Shown here one piece after another: positions 35,060-47,341 of a stretch of DNA of 64,000 nt. The stretch is from Diaporthe sp. PMI_573 (Eukaryota > Ascomycota > Sordariomycetes > Diaporthales > Diaporthaceae): assembly GCA_021399435.1 (NCBI GenBank), contig JAJTUP010000005.1, positions 1,821,937 through 1,885,936 on the forward strand, given 5' to 3'. The notes below the pieces were generated by a model. The model was not told the origin of the DNA. It made no database searches and was given only the letters and a program-made list of their open reading frames with translations. The number at the start of each line of letters is the position of its first letter. Positions within the stretch are counted from its first letter, which is position 1. Both the position numbers and the translations under genes were made by a program.

Positions 35060-35532
35060 TATAATAATCAAGGTTTCCTAAGTCCTCTAAACCATAAATC
35101 AAGGTTTATATCCAAAATACATAACAAGGCGGTTAATTAAGCAATAGGGTTTCTAACAATAATCACAAGCTAATGAAAGCTATTCAGGGTAAATACTTAG
35201 ATTAACTACTAAAAAGCTGTCCATCCTATCTAGCTATCTAGTAATAAGTATATTCTTATATATCCATCTCTTTAGTAAGGCTTACCAGGAGCGCTAGTTG
35301 CTCCTAGCAATCCAGTATAGAGGAGCGTCAGGAGTATTAGTCGCTCCTATCACTCCTTGGTATTAGATTACTAGGATCAATTATCACTCTAATTAATCTA
35401 TCTTATCTAATCAGCAATTACGTAACCTTTAGCTTGGTCCCTTATACTGTTCGTTTGGCTAGTATACTAGCCTAGTAGGGTTATTCCTTTACAGAACTAA
35501 CCATTAGTCCTATTTCTGTTAGGGTCGTAACA
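35060..35532 (-). repeat. Gy1 LTR (copy b, 5' LTR)
   Basis: 473 bp from TATAATAATCAAGG to GGTCGTAACA, followed by AGTGG. The leader just inside the element (minus-strand TTTTGACTGCTTTTG) has no TGG-initiated tRNA primer-binding site. Confidence 0.9.
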
Positions 35533-35537
35533 AGTGG

Positions 35538-36863
35538 TAGTTTAACGATAAAGTCTAGGCTAATTAATTACCATAATCTATCAGGTACTAGTAGAAGTTA
35601 TAGTAGACCGTAAGGTTTATATCTTACAGTCTTATTTTTATAATATATATTATAGTCCTAGATAATTATTTAAACTTCTTTTTTTATTTTTAAAAAGTAA
35701 TAGTATCGTCTAATTCTTTTAATTATTACCATAATTCTTTAGTATCTATATACTAAGGCTTTGTAGATTTATTTAATAAGTTTCTTCCATAGGTTTACAG
35801 GTATAAAGAATTATCTTCCTTAATATAATATTTTATTATCTTCTACCATTTATCCTTTAGCTTTAGAGGATATGTAAAGGTTAGTGGATCAAATGGGAGT
35901 TAGGTAGCAGTAGGGTGCCTAGAGGTCTTAGTGAGACGCTTGAGAATGGTTTGGACAACTTTATATTGAATTTAAGTGGGCTTCTATCAGCCCTCCTTAC
36001 AGTCCCTCCGACATTGTCTCAACCCTGGGCACACTGTGGTTGGCTCTGGTGCGCAGATAGGGAGGCCGGAAAATTCGGCCCTCGGACCCACTATCTTTGG
36101 CTTTAAATAACCAGCCAACCCTAACCCTGACAGTAACCAAACTAAATATAGATAAACTTCAGAAATCAGGCTATCTAATAAACTAGGTTATATGCTTTTT
36201 GGGTAAGAAATAAGGGGAATGCAGAGGTACAAAGTTAGGGTCTTACAATAGCCTAAAAAATCGACTCACGGCCACCAAACTCATCTGCCGGCGCGCACGC
36301 CATATAGGCACTTAGCCGAAAAAGTACCAAGTCTAGGGTAACTCCCTACATAAAGTCTAGGGTAACCCCTTACGTGCAGCGCCCATACAAGCATTTCCGT
36401 TTAACAGGATATATTTTGGTAGGCTACCTTAAGTTTATTTTCCTAGCTAGGGTCAACCTTGGCTTGAAATATCATTACTAGTTATTAAGGCTCTTATAAT
36501 AAATCTCTATTAGGGGTAACTTAAAAGATACTCTATATTTCTAGTAGAACCTCCTGTAGGTAGTCTAGCTGTCTGCTAAGTGTGTCTGCTTATCTATTCT
36601 TAGATCTCTTATAATAGGTAATCCTAAGGTTAAATTATAACAAGAACTCTACTTATCTAATCTAGTACTTATTGAGTTCTTTAGTCATTATAAAGTATAT
36701 AAGGTTCTTGTAGTTAATATAGACCTATACTTAATATTTGGCTCTAATAAAGTAGTATTACCATTTCTTAAATACTTTAATTATCGCCATAAGTTTCTTA
36801 TTATATATAGGGTAATTAAGCTCTAGCCTATTAAGCTTTTTCGAGAAGAATGTAATGGAGTAT
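35538..36863 (-). pseudogene. Gy1 copy a, continuation of integrase/RNase H/RT remnant
   Basis: This is the continuation of copy a after the copy b insertion. It matches Gy1 sequence at about 23950-24760. It is interrupted by a Co1 LTR (35873-36406) and stops at 36863 within the segment equivalent to the RNase H/RT boundary. Confidence 0.7.
35873..36406 (-). repeat. Co1 solo LTR, duplication GGATA, TG...CA ends
   Basis: 534 bp, reversed, from TGTAAAGGTTAGTGGATC to CCGTTTAACA. The duplication GGATA is at 35868-35872 and 36407-36411. This copy shows canonical TG...CA termini, whereas most others end TTCAGA or TTTAGA. Confidence 0.88.
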
Positions 36864-37379
36864 TGTTAAATGGAAACGCTCGTGTAGGCGCTGCACGTAG
36901 GGAGTTACCCTAGACTTCACGTAAGGAGTTACCCTAGACTTAGTGCTAGTGGCATGCGCGGCGGCAGATGAGTTTGGTAGCCGTGAGCCGATTTTTTAGG
37001 CTGTTTTAAGACCCTAACTTCGTACCTCTGCATTCCCCTTATTTCTTACCCAAAAAGCATGTAACCTAGTTCATTAGATAGCCTGATTTCTGAAGTTTAT
37101 CTGTATTTAGTTTGGTTACTGTCAGGGTTAGGGTTGGCTGGCTGTTTGAAGCCAAAGATGGTGGGTCTAAGGGCCGAATTTTCCGGCCCCTCCATTCCTA
37201 CACCAGAGCCAACCGCAGCGTGCCCAGGGTTGAGGTCATGTCGGAGGGACTGTAAGGAGGGCTGACAGAAGCCCACTCAAATTTAATGCAAAGTTGTCCG
37301 AACCATTCTCAATCGTCCCAACAAGACCTCAGTACACCCTACTGCTACCTAACTCCCATTCAATCCACCAACCTTCAGA
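36864..37379 (+). repeat. Co1 LTR at a recombination junction
   Basis: 516 bp, short subfamily, starting TGTTAAACGGAAACGC. The left flank (AGTAT) is minus-strand Gy1 RT-region sequence. The right flank (ATAAT) is plus-strand Gy1 chromodomain sequence. There is no duplication, so the two flanks come from different Gy1 copies. Confidence 0.8.
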
Positions 37380-37496
37380 ATAATGAAAAAGAATGGGAAA
37401 TAAAGAAGATTCTTAATTCTAAAATATATAATACCGATACTAAATATTTGGTTAAATAGAAGAACTATAACAATAAAGACAATATCTAGAAACTCT

Positions 37497-38153
37497 TTAA
37501 GAACTTAATAAATTACTAATAGGCATTATAAGACTTTTAAGGTTAATAAGAAAATCAGCAAGAATCCCTAGACTGTTTAAATCTAAACCTAAGAAATACT
37601 AATTAGAGATTCTCGCGGCTCTAAAGAACTATATATTAACAGTAACTTAAGCCTCTTCTTTCTGACGATAATGCTTTAATTTAATGTCCTTTTTGTCTAA
37701 TAATTAGATATTATAACGGAATAACTTAAAAGATTACTCCTTGGCTTAACGCTTTTGGCAGTATAAATAGGCCAAGCGGCCTACAGCGGTCTATAGCTTT
37801 GTTTAAAGTAAAAATAACTCTTCTTTAGCATTAATCTTTTCTTTTTCTAAATATTTTTGCTTAGACAGTAAGCATTTTACTATAGAAGTTAGCAAGAAAA
37901 ACCCAAATAGAAAAAAGAACCTATAAGAAGCAGCTATATTATTTTTATTACAAGACTTTCTAAAATAGATATACTTGCTATATTGCGAGAACTTAGGGGC
38001 AAAATAGTAGGCGTGATTTACCTTAAAACAACAAAAACAAGATATAGTCTTAGAAATAACACCTTTTTGGTTAATAAGATTAGTAAGGACGGCTTGTTTA
38101 TTAGACTTTTTTTAAGTCTTTTTAACCCAACCTTGGGCAATATACAATAATAT
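37497..38153 (-). pseudogene. Antisense ORF of Gy1 3' fragment, Zn2Cys6-like
   Basis: 657 nt in one frame from ATA (38153) to TAA (37497). It keeps Gln codons where other copies have stops (AQGWVKKT, NLINQKG). Cluster positions one, two and six are Cys; three, four and five are Tyr. It supports the ancestral frame reconstructed from copies a and b. Confidence 0.58.
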
Positions 38154-38264
38154 GGCAGGGACAGGAATATATAAAGAAAGGAAGTATGGGAAAATATAAA
38201 GGAAATAGGATAAGAAACTTACTTGAATCTTTAAGGATAAAGATGTAAGAAAGGAGGAGAATAA

Positions 38265-38737
38265 TATTACGACTCTAATAGAAATAGGACTAATAGTTGG
38301 TTTTGTAAAGAAATAACCCTACTAGGCCAGCATACCAGCTAAACAAACGGCATAAGGAACTAAGATATAAGTTACGTAATTATTAATTAGATAAGACAGA
38401 TTAATTAAAGCAACAATTAATTCTAGCGATCTAACACTATGGAGCAATAAGAGCGACCAGCGCTCTAGACACTCCCCTATATTAGATTGCTAGAAGCGAC
38501 TAGCGCTTCCGGCGAGCCTTATTGAAGAGATAGACATATAAGGATATACTTGTTACTAGATAGCTAGATAGTATAGACAGCTTTTTAGCAGTTAATCTAA
38601 ATATTTACCCTAAATAGCTTTTATTAGCTTGTAATTATTGTCAGAAACCTTATTGCTTAATTAACCGCCTTATTATGTATCTTGGATATAAACCCCGATC
38701 TACGGTTTAGAAGACCTAGGAAACCTTAATTATTATA
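38265..38737 (+). repeat. Gy1 LTR bordering the Co1 gag fragment
   Basis: 473 bp from TATTACGACTC to AATTATTATA, followed directly by TTAGGC of the Co1 gag fragment. Confidence 0.88.
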
Positions 38738-39530
38738 TTAGGCTTATTTTCTTCAGCCTTTTTAGGGTCCTCCTGCTGATTTTCAGGCTTTTTAGGGTCT
38801 AAAGGAGGTTTATTACCCCCTGTAGGGGGTTTATTACCCCCTCTAGCAACTTAATAAAATGCTAAAGACAGATTTCTAGTCTCTTCTAGTATATCCGCTA
38901 TAAGGAACTGTAGATTTAGCCTATCTGTAGGCTGGCCTATAGCTTTTAGCATACAGATAGTTCCTCTAAGCCGCTCTGCCCACTGTGAAAAAGCCCTTTC
39001 CAGGGAGCCAAGGTACTGATTTATTAGGTCAGTAGGCTCTATTTGGGCGCCAGCTAGCCGTAGTCTGGAAACTAGGCTATTAAACCTAGCGTTAAATTCC
39101 GCTAGATTAGTACCAAAAGTATACTGTAGGGAGTGAAATTCCCTATATAGCGAGTCTCTCTATAGACCCATAGAGTAGGAATACTGGTCTTTTAGAAGCC
39201 TATAGGCTTCCAAAGGGCCTAAGATCTAAGTAATAGCAGCTTGTAGGCCTGAAGATAAGCTATCTCTCAAGAGCATTAAGAGAATAGCCTAATTGCTATC
39301 GCTTAGACTATCTGCTATAGAAGGGTTGTCTAAAAATTAGCTATACCTTATAGCCCGTAGCATAATAGCTAGTGCTTGCTTCTACTGGTCGAAATTTTCA
39401 GGGCCTTTTAGGCGGTAGGTTTCTGGAAAGGTATATACCTTTTTAGAGAGCTCCCTACTAAAATCGGGGCTAAATCCAGTGGATTCTGGCTGCCTTCTAG
39501 GGCCCGTAGGCCTAGAATTAGGGCCTGTAG
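38738..39530 (-). pseudogene. Co1 (Ty1/copia) gag fragment, inverted relative to Co1 pol
   Basis: The minus-strand frame is open to the right border and reads KVYTFPETYRLKGPENFDQ, then a Gag helical region with FGTNLAEFNARFNSLVSR and INQYLGSLEKAF. It ends in a Pro/Lys/Glu/Asn-rich tail (GGNKPP repeats, PENQQEDPKKAEENKP) at the left border. It has only a few TAG/TAA codons. No CCHC knuckle is present. The 5' end is cut by Gy1 copy c and the 3' end by the Gy1 LTR. The last codons join in frame to the protease at 58541 if the GCCTA at each border is overlapped. Confidence 0.75.
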
Positions 39531-40003
39531 TATAATGATTAAGGTTTCCTAGGTCCTCTAAACTAAAAGATTAGGTCTATGTCCAAGACATGTAATAAGG
39601 CAGTTAATTAAGCAATGGGGTTTCTAACAATAATTATAAGCTAATAAAAGCTATTTAGGGTAAATACTTAGATTGACTGCTGAAAAGCTGTCTATACTAT
39701 CTAGCTATCTGGTAATAAGTGTATCCTTATATATCTATCTCTTTAGTGAGGCTCGCTAGGAGCGCTGGTTGCTTTTGGCGATCCAGTATAGGGGAATGTC
39801 GGGAGCGCTAGTCGCTCCTGTTGCTTCTTAGTGTTAGATTGCTGGAATTAATTATTGCTTTAATTAATCCGTCTTATCTAATCAGCAATTACATAACTAT
39901 TAGCTTGGTCCCTTATGTCGTTTGTTTGGCCGGTATGCTAGCCTAGTAGGGTTGTTTCTTTACAGAACCAACCGTTAGTCTTATTTCTGTCAGGGTCGTA
40001 ATA
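39531..40003 (-). repeat. Gy1 LTR (copy c, 3' LTR)
   Basis: 473 bp from TATAATGATTAAGG to GGTCGTAATA. The preceding five bases are TGTAG, at the truncated 5' edge of the Co1 gag fragment. Confidence 0.88.
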
Positions 40004-40115
40004 TTATTCCCCTCCTTTATACTTCTTTGTCCCCAAAGATTTAAGTAAGTTTTCTGTCCTATTTTCTTTATATCTTTTATATATCCTTCCTTCTAATTAT
40101 TATATTCTTCTTGTT

Positions 40116-40777
40116 ATATTGTTGTGTATTGCCTAAGGTTGGGTTAAAAAAACTTATCTAAAGAAGTTAGAGGAACAAGCTGCCCTTATTGACCTTATTA
40201 ACCAGAAAGGTATTATATCTAAAACTATACCTTATTCTCGTTGTTTTAAAGCAAATCGCGTATATTGTGTTGCCCCTAAGTCCTCGCATTATAGTAAGTA
40301 CGTTTGTTTCGGAAAGTCTTGTAATAAAAATAACATGGCTACTTTCTATAGGTTCTTTTTCTTTCCGGTTTAGGTTTTTTGCTAACTTCTATAGTAAAAT
40401 GCTTACTATTTAAGCAAGAGTGTTTGGAGAAAGAAGAGATTAATGCTAAAGAGGAGTTGTTTTTACTTTAAACAAAGTTGCAGACCGCTATAAGTTGCTT
40501 GGCCTGCTTGCATTGCTAAAAACGCCAAGCCAAGGAGCGGTCTTCCGAGTTATTCCGTTATAGTATTTAGTCGCTAGATAAAGAGGACGCTAAGTTAAAG
40601 TATCGTCATTAGAAAAAAGAGGCTTGGGTTATTACCGATATACGGTCCTTTAAAGCCGCGGGAATCTCTAATTGGCATTTCTTGGGTTTAGATTTAGACG
40701 GTTTGGGGGTTCTTGCTGATTTTCTTATTAATCTTAAAAGTCCTGTAGTATCTATTGGCAATTTGTTAGATTTTTAA
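40116..40777 (+). pseudogene. Antisense ORF of Gy1 copy c, Zn2Cys6-like
   Basis: The frame starts at ATA (40116) and reads GWVKKTYLKKLEEQAALIDL. At the cluster it reads YSRCFKANRVY...KSCN, with positions two and six Cys and the others Tyr. A one-base difference in the T-rich stretch near 40370 shifts the frame. The C-terminal half then reads EKEEINAKEELFL and NWHFLGLDLDGLGVLADF to a TAA at 40775. Confidence 0.58.
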
Positions 40778-43700
40778 GGGGTTCCCAGGTATTGTTTTTA
40801 TTGTTATAGTCTTTCTATTTAACTAGGTATTTAGTGTCAGCATTGTATATTTGGAAATCTAGAACTTTCTTAACTTTCTATTCTTTTTTGTTATTATTGA
40901 GTTTAATCTATATTTCTAGCTGTGTGCTGGTCGGTACTGGTTCTAAGAATAATATGTGGAAAACTGGGTGTATTTGTATCTTAGTTGGTAATAAGAGTCT
41001 AAAATTAGTATCCAAAAGTTTCTTTTTGATTTTAAATAGTCTGATCTTTTTATAGTCTAGTTTATCGCTTAGTTGCTTAGTTTTAATATTTTTCCGGAGT
41101 AGGTAGACTTTATTTTTTTCCTTTAAGGTTGGTTCCTTTAACCTTTTTCTATTAATATAGGTTGTTATTTATTCTTGCACAAAGAGCAGTTCTTGCCAAA
41201 GCTTTTTCTAAAGATTCCGAATCTTGGTAGCCCTTTCTGTAGCCAATTATGCTTCTAGCCCAAAGATTAGTTCTCTATAGGCTTCTGGTTTGTAGCTATA
41301 GTTTGCATAAAAGGGTGAGACCTTTGTGGTGCCTGTGTTTATACTGTTATAGGCAAACTGTACTATGGGTAATAATTATATCTAATTATTTTATTTATAG
41401 TTAACGTAACTATAAAGATATTGTTCTAGGATTTGGTTTAGTCTTTTGGTCTATTTATCTATTTAAAAGTAGAAGGCTGTAGATAGCTTTGATTTTATGC
41501 CGAGTTGTCTCATAAGTGATTGCCAAAAGTTAGAGGTAAACACTGTTTCTCTGTCTGACACTATTTCCTATAGTATGCTATAGTTACTAATAATTGCCTG
41601 TAGGAAAGTATATGCAAGATTGTCTGCATTGCTTGCTTTTTTGTATGGCAGGAAATAGGAGTATTTTGTAAATCTGTCGACAATAACCAGGATGCTGTCA
41701 TACTAGGCACCTATTATTAGTTTCTTTAAAAATAGTAGTGTTAAACGGAAACGCTCATTTAGGTGTGGGCGCTGCACGTAGGGAGTTACCCTAGACTTCA
41801 CGGAAGGAGTTACCCTAGACTTTTTGCTAGTGGCGTGCGCGCTGACAGATGAGTTTGGTGGCCGTGAGCCGATTTTTTGGGCTATTGTAAGACCCTAACT
41901 TCGAACCTCTGCATTCCCCTTATTTCTTACCCAAAAAGCATGTAACCTAGTTTGTTAGATAGCCTGATTTCTGAAGTTTATCTGTATTTAGTTTGGTTAC
42001 TGTCAGGGTTAGGGTTGGCTGGCTGTTTGAAGCCAAAGATGGTGGGTCTGAGGGCCGAATTTTCCGGCCCCTCCATTCCTGCACCAGAGCCAACCGCAGC
42101 GTGCCCAGGGTTGAGGTCATGTCGGAGGGACTGTGAGGAGGGCTGACAGAAGCCCACTCAAATTCAATGCAAAGTTGTCTAAACCATTCTCAAGCGTCCC
42201 AACAAGACCTCAGTACACCCTACTGCTACCTGACTCCCATTCGATCCACTAACCTTTAGAAGTAGCTTGATGATAAAGTCTAGGCTAATAGATTACCATG
42301 GTCTGTTAGATACTGGCAGAGATTATAGCAGGCCGTAAGGTTTGTGCCTTATAGTTTTACTCTTGTAACATATATTATAGTTCTAGATAACTATTTAGAC
42401 TTCCTTCTTTATTCCTAAAAAGTAGTAGTATTGTCTAATTCTTTTAATTATTACTGTAATTCTTTGATGTTTATATGCTAGGGCTTTATAGATTTGTTTA
42501 ATAAATTCCTTTTATAGGTCTATAGGTACAAAGAGTTATTTTCCTTAATATAATATTCTGTTATCTTTTATTATTTATCCCTTGGCTTCTAAGGGTATAT
42601 TTTAATAGGCCGCCTTAAGCTTTTTTTCCTAGCTGGGGTCGACCTTAGCTCGGAGTATTATTGCTAGTTGTCAAAGCTCTTGCAATAAGTCTCCATTAGG
42701 GGTGACTTAGAAGATATTTTATATTTTTAGTAAAACCTCCTGTAGGTAGTCTAGCTATCTACTAAGTACGTCTGTTTATCTATTCTTAGATCCCTTATAA
42801 TAGGTAATCTTAAGATTAAATTATAACAAAAACTCTACCTATCTAATCTAGCGCTTATTAAGTTTTTTGGTTATTATAAAATATATAAGGTTTTTATAGT
42901 TAGTATAGACTTAAACCTAGTGCTTGGCTTCTATAAGGTAATGTTGCCATTCCTTAAATACTTTAATTATTACTATAAGTTCCTTGTCATATATAGGGTA
43001 ATTAAGTTTTAGGCTATTAAGCTTTTTCGAGAAGAATATAATAAGGTATAGTTTACCTTAGTTGTCTTGTTAATCTAGTTGTCTTCTTATTACAAAGTTT
43101 AAGGCATCGGTCTTAACTTTGTAAACTTTATTAGGGTCTACTTTAACCAGTATTAGTTTTTCTAAAATCTTCTGGGTTATTATATTAAAAGTATTTTGTA
43201 CTTTTTATGTCTATTAAAACTTCTCGTCCTTTTTAGTAAGGTCTATAAGAGGCTTTGCAAGTCTTCTATAATCTTTAATAAATTATCTATAAAAGTTAAT
43301 ATATCTGAAGAATTCTTAAACTTCCTTAATATTTATAGGTATAGGCTAGTATTTAATAGCCTTAATCTTAGATATTTGTATTATAATTTGCCTAGGCCGG
43401 ATAGTATATTTAAGGTAGTTAACTTTTTTAGTGTAAAACTTGCTCTTCTCTAGTTTAACTAGGAGTTTTGTATCCTAGAGCTTCTATAGTACCTTATATA
43501 TGTATTTCTTGTATTCTTTAAGCGTTTTAGAGTAAATAAGAATATTATCTAGATATATAACTATAAAGATATCTAAATATTTTCTTAGAACGTAATTAAT
43601 TATAGCTTAAAATAATGTTAGTACGTTAGTTAATCTAAATAGCATAACTAGGTACTTGAAATATTTATAGCGTATTTAAAACGCTGTTTTTCATTCTTTG

Positions 43701-46200
43701 TCCTTTTTTATTCTAATAAGGTTATAGGCTTTCTTAAGGTCTAAGGCTGTAAACTATTAAGCTCCTTGTAGTTAGTCTTATAGTTCTTTAATAAAAAGTA
43801 GCGGGTAGTGGTTTTTAATAGTAATATTATTTAGTTAACAATAATCTATGTAAAGTCGTAGCTTCTTGTTTTTCTTTGGTATAAAGAGGATTGGATATTC
43901 TGTAGGTAAAGTAGATAGTTATATATAATCTTTTTCTAGGTTCTTGTCAAGGTATTCCTTAAGTACCTTAAGTTGTGTTTCGTTAAGCCTGTAGATTTTA
44001 GAGAATTTAAGTGTCTTTTTAGGTTTTAGAGATATTTTGTAATTCTAGTTATTATATTTAGGTAGTCTAGTATTAAGTATTGCTAAAAATAGCTTGGTAT
44101 ATTTATAGTATTTCTAAGGTATAAACTTTTGAGGATCTTTCTCTACTGCCTTAGCCTTTTATAGGTAGGTGATAAATTATTAGAGGATAGGCTTGGTTTG
44201 CTTTATTAGGCTGATTCTTTAGGCCTTTAGTGCTTATTGTAAGGTTTCTATAGGCGAGGTAACCGTAACTGTAGGCATTGTTTTATATTGTATATACTGG
44301 ATTTCTTGTATTTGCCTTAACGCTTGTTAGATTTTCTTAATGTATTCTTATACTGTAAGTATAATTTGTTATTTCCTTATATTAGTTTATATTAAACTGC
44401 TTTCTTTATTAGGTTTGTATTATATTTGGCTTAATAGTAAATTTTTCTCATTAGTTTACAGCAGACTGCCTAGTTTATACTGTCATTATGCTAGCTTATT
44501 TAGAGGCTATTCTAAAGCCTGTCTAGAAACTAAGTTTTTTTCTTTATCTTAAGAGGTAGTTACTAGGCTTATTTAAGTACACATTTAGATACTGTTTTTA
44601 GAGACTAAGCTTTACTTATCCTTATAATATATAATTATTCTTTTTACTAAGCTAACAGGGTTTGCCTAGTAAATTTGGCTAGTAGTCTAATCTATTTAAA
44701 AGTTTTTTTTTTTTAACCAAGGTATTTCTAGAATTAACTAATAATCTATTATTTTAGTAATATTAAATAAGAGTTACTTAATATAGTCTTAGATCTAGAC
44801 CTAGAGGTAATTAGTCTCTATGTCGATAATGCCATTTCTATAAGCAACTTTTATACCGTTAACTACATTAAATCTATAGGGTTTCTTTTTCTTGTATTAT
44901 GTAAGGTGGTATCTATTTACTATCTTTAAAGAAATAAAGTTTTTTTATACTCTACTATTAATAAGTATATAGTACTAGTAAGCTTTAAGCTCTACCCTAA
45001 TCTTTAAATGTTAATAGTTATTATTAGTGTTTATTACGTATAAGTATTTTATAGGTATTTCTCTTGCTATCTAAGGTTTTATAGATAGCTTATCTAGTTT
45101 TTTAGCTATCTATAATCCTTTTCTAAGACTTTATTAATATTCTTAATGTTTTATTATATAATATTCTATAATTATTACAGGTCTTTTATAAGTTATTATA
45201 TACTTTTATCCTATATCATAGGCTTTATAGGGCTAAAGATTTGTCTTTATTATTATAGTTAATACTATTTTTCAACCTTATCGTCTATATATACTTAATA
45301 TTCCTCATTCTTATAGATATACTATCTAGTAGGGTTGTATAGGTATACTAGGGGGGTATATAGGTTAAGTTAAAATATTATGTAACCTATATTATTATAT
45401 TGTTTCTTAAGTTTCCATCCTTTAAAGTCGCCTCTTTTGTAAGTTTGTTGGATGTCCTACCCTTAGTACCTCTAAGGAAACCAGTTATGGCTTGCTTTTT
45501 TCTATATATAAATTCTATATCTATTATAGATATATAAGGCCTAAGAGATGCTGGAATAGTAACTATAGCGAGAGAATGTTTTTTCTATATCTTTATTCTT
45601 CTTAGTCTCCTTTCTCGATTCTTACATTACTTACTTAAAGAGTCGTCCTATAATTAATACTTCTATAATATTAGTTTTAAGGACCAGTAAGGGTGCTCTT
45701 TTTAAGTATACCTGCGGGTTTTCTTACTATATTTAAGATACAAGTAAATCTTAGAGGATTCTTCCTACTAGCTCCTTCTTTAAGTCGCGTAAGAGTTTCT
45801 TTTATCCTCCTATAGCTAAGATACGCCGTTGTTTTATATTTTTGGAAAACTAGTTGGCTTCTTTTTTATCACTTAAATATATAGTATAGTTATTATTATA
45901 GCAGGCTATCTAGCTAAGTAAGGAGTACTTTTTGGCTTTTTTAGCCTTATCTAATTTTATATATACTAGCTATAATAGTTGTTATTAAATTGTTTCTCTT
46001 GTTTTTAACTTGCCTTTTTGTTTATTACTTATAGGTAAGTTTTAAGGAGTAATGCTAAATAGAATTTTTCTATCTTTTACTGCCTGGTCTAGGTATACTA
46101 GGTATAGTTTGTGCCATTCTGTTCTATAACGGCAGTATTATTTGGTAAAGGCTTGTTGTATCTTTAAGTGTAGTGGCCTGCTAGTATAGATAATTATATT
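40778..46200 (-). pseudogene. Gy1 copy c pol remnant
   Basis: Minus-strand protease/RT/RNase H/integrase/chromodomain sequence in the same order as copy b. The chromodomain is at about 40890-40830, and RT with its decayed YLDNILIYSK-type active site is near 43560. Stops are frequent. The Co1 LTR splits the integrase region. The site equivalent to the Gy2 insertion in copy b is intact at about 44648. Confidence 0.72.
41739..42260 (+). repeat. Co1 solo LTR, duplication AGTAG
   Basis: 522 bp, short subfamily, nearly identical to the copy at 23338. The duplication AGTAG is at 41734-41738 and 42261-42265. Confidence 0.9.
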
Positions 46201-47274
46201 AGCCTGTCTAGAGCCTTTAGGTATAGGCTTCTAATCTCTGTTTTTCTTAAAGCTGTAGTACTTTTTTATAAAGTGTTTTATTTTATTATAGTTATAGTAT
46301 TTAATGTTCCTTTTGTCTTTTTGTTATATGGTATCGAGTTTTATAGGGCCTAATTATTGTCTCTATTGGGTTAGGTTATTATGGTTGTATCTCTTTCTGG
46401 TATTAGACTTATTTCTTTGGTTACTTTATTGAAATGGTTCGGGATTAATATTGTGTTTTTCCTGGCGTCTCTTATAAAGCCTGTTGTTAAGTTTAATAGT
46501 TAGTTTAATATACTGTAGGAAGTCGTTAGGTCTGTTGTACCTAGCTAACTCGTTCTTTATATTTTCCTTTAGTTCCTAGTAGAATATAAAGATCTTGGTG
46601 TTATAGGTAGAATTAACTTGGGTGTAGATTTGTCGAAATTCTGCTATATAGGCTGAGGCTGGGTCTTTTTGTTATAGTTTTAATAATTTCCTTTTAGTCT
46701 GTTGTTCTTTATTGAGGTCCTAGAATAGGGCTTGGAGAATGTTCTTATAGTTTTTATATCTACTAAACATCTTCTGAGTCTCCTGCTTGTATTTCTTAAA
46801 TTCTTTGGTATTAATAAAGTTAGTAAGGTATAGTTTAAACCAGGCAAGTGTTCTTCCCTTAAGAAATAAAGCTATATATATAATTTATTTTTTATCTGCT
46901 TGGCTATCTATATAGTTAAAATATTGGTAGGCTCTAACTTGGGTAAGGTAAGGTTATAGCTGGCCTGGGGTCTTATTATAAGGGATTAGGCTATTAAGCC
47001 TAATATTTTCCTTGGTTAGAATTAGGGTATTAATAATGGTGGCGGTAGCCTGGAGGGTGGTAACTTTCTTCTTAAGGTTTTCTATTTCTTTGTTCTGCTT
47101 GGCCTATCTGTTTATAAGGGTATAGAAGCAATTTACCTTGCTAACTAACTTCTAGAGTTGTTTGTTGGTTATCCTGCTGTTATTATTAGTATTATTACTG
47201 GTGTTGCTATTAATAGTATTGTTTAATTTCTGTAGAAGGTTTTGCTAAGAGTTATTGTTTCTAAATCCAGACAT
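46201..47274 (-). pseudogene. Gy1 copy c gag remnant
   Basis: Begins at the ATG at 47274 (MSGFRNNNS). It shows NTLILTKENIRLNSLIPYN, FLKGRTLAWFKLYL and a decayed knuckle KYYNYNKIKHFIKKYYS near 46300. It keeps more Gln and Trp codons than copy b. Confidence 0.75.
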
Positions 47275-47341
47275 TATAAAGATATTATATATAATATTGC
47301 TTAAAATCCGCGTTATAATGTATAAATAAGAGTAGTTAAAA

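Larger units (their letters stand above)
20697..35532 (-). mobile_element. Gy1 copy b: complete but mutated chromovirus, carries nested Gy2 and two Co1 LTRs
   Basis: LTRs are at 20697-21169 and 35060-35532, both 473 bp. The target duplication AGTGG flanks both ends exactly. The total is 14.8 kb, including Gy2 (6.0 kb) and two Co1 solo LTRs. Gag lies at the right, pol runs leftwards, and the antisense ORF is at 21282-21949. It is inserted into the integrase region of Gy1 copy a. Confidence 0.88.
18496..36863 (-). mobile_element. Gy1 copy a: Ty3/gypsy chromovirus, minus strand, interrupted and chimeric at its right end
   Basis: The 3' LTR is at 18496-18968 and internal sequence at 18969-20696. 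It is interrupted by Gy1 copy b (20697-35532, duplication AGTGG at 20692-20696 and 35533-35537). It resumes at 35538-35872, is interrupted by a Co1 solo LTR (duplication GGATA), and ends at 36863 against another Co1 LTR. Beyond that LTR the sequence belongs to a differently oriented Gy1 copy, so the 5' half of copy a is missing. All coding frames are broken by TAG/TAA codons at former CAG/CAA positions. Confidence 0.82.
37380..38737 (+). mobile_element. Gy1 3' fragment, plus strand: chromodomain, antisense ORF, 3' LTR
   Basis: It starts inside the chromodomain (WEIKKILNSKIYNTDTKYLV) and runs to a full 473-bp LTR at 38265-38737. The polypurine tract GAAAGGAGGAGAATAA precedes the LTR. The rest of the element is absent on the left. 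Confidence 0.82.

Noticed and set aside
34900..35060. Standard tRNA primer-binding site after the Gy1 5' LTR
   Set aside because: The leader after the LTR does not begin with TGG and matches no tRNA 3' end I recognise. Mutation may have erased it, or priming may differ.
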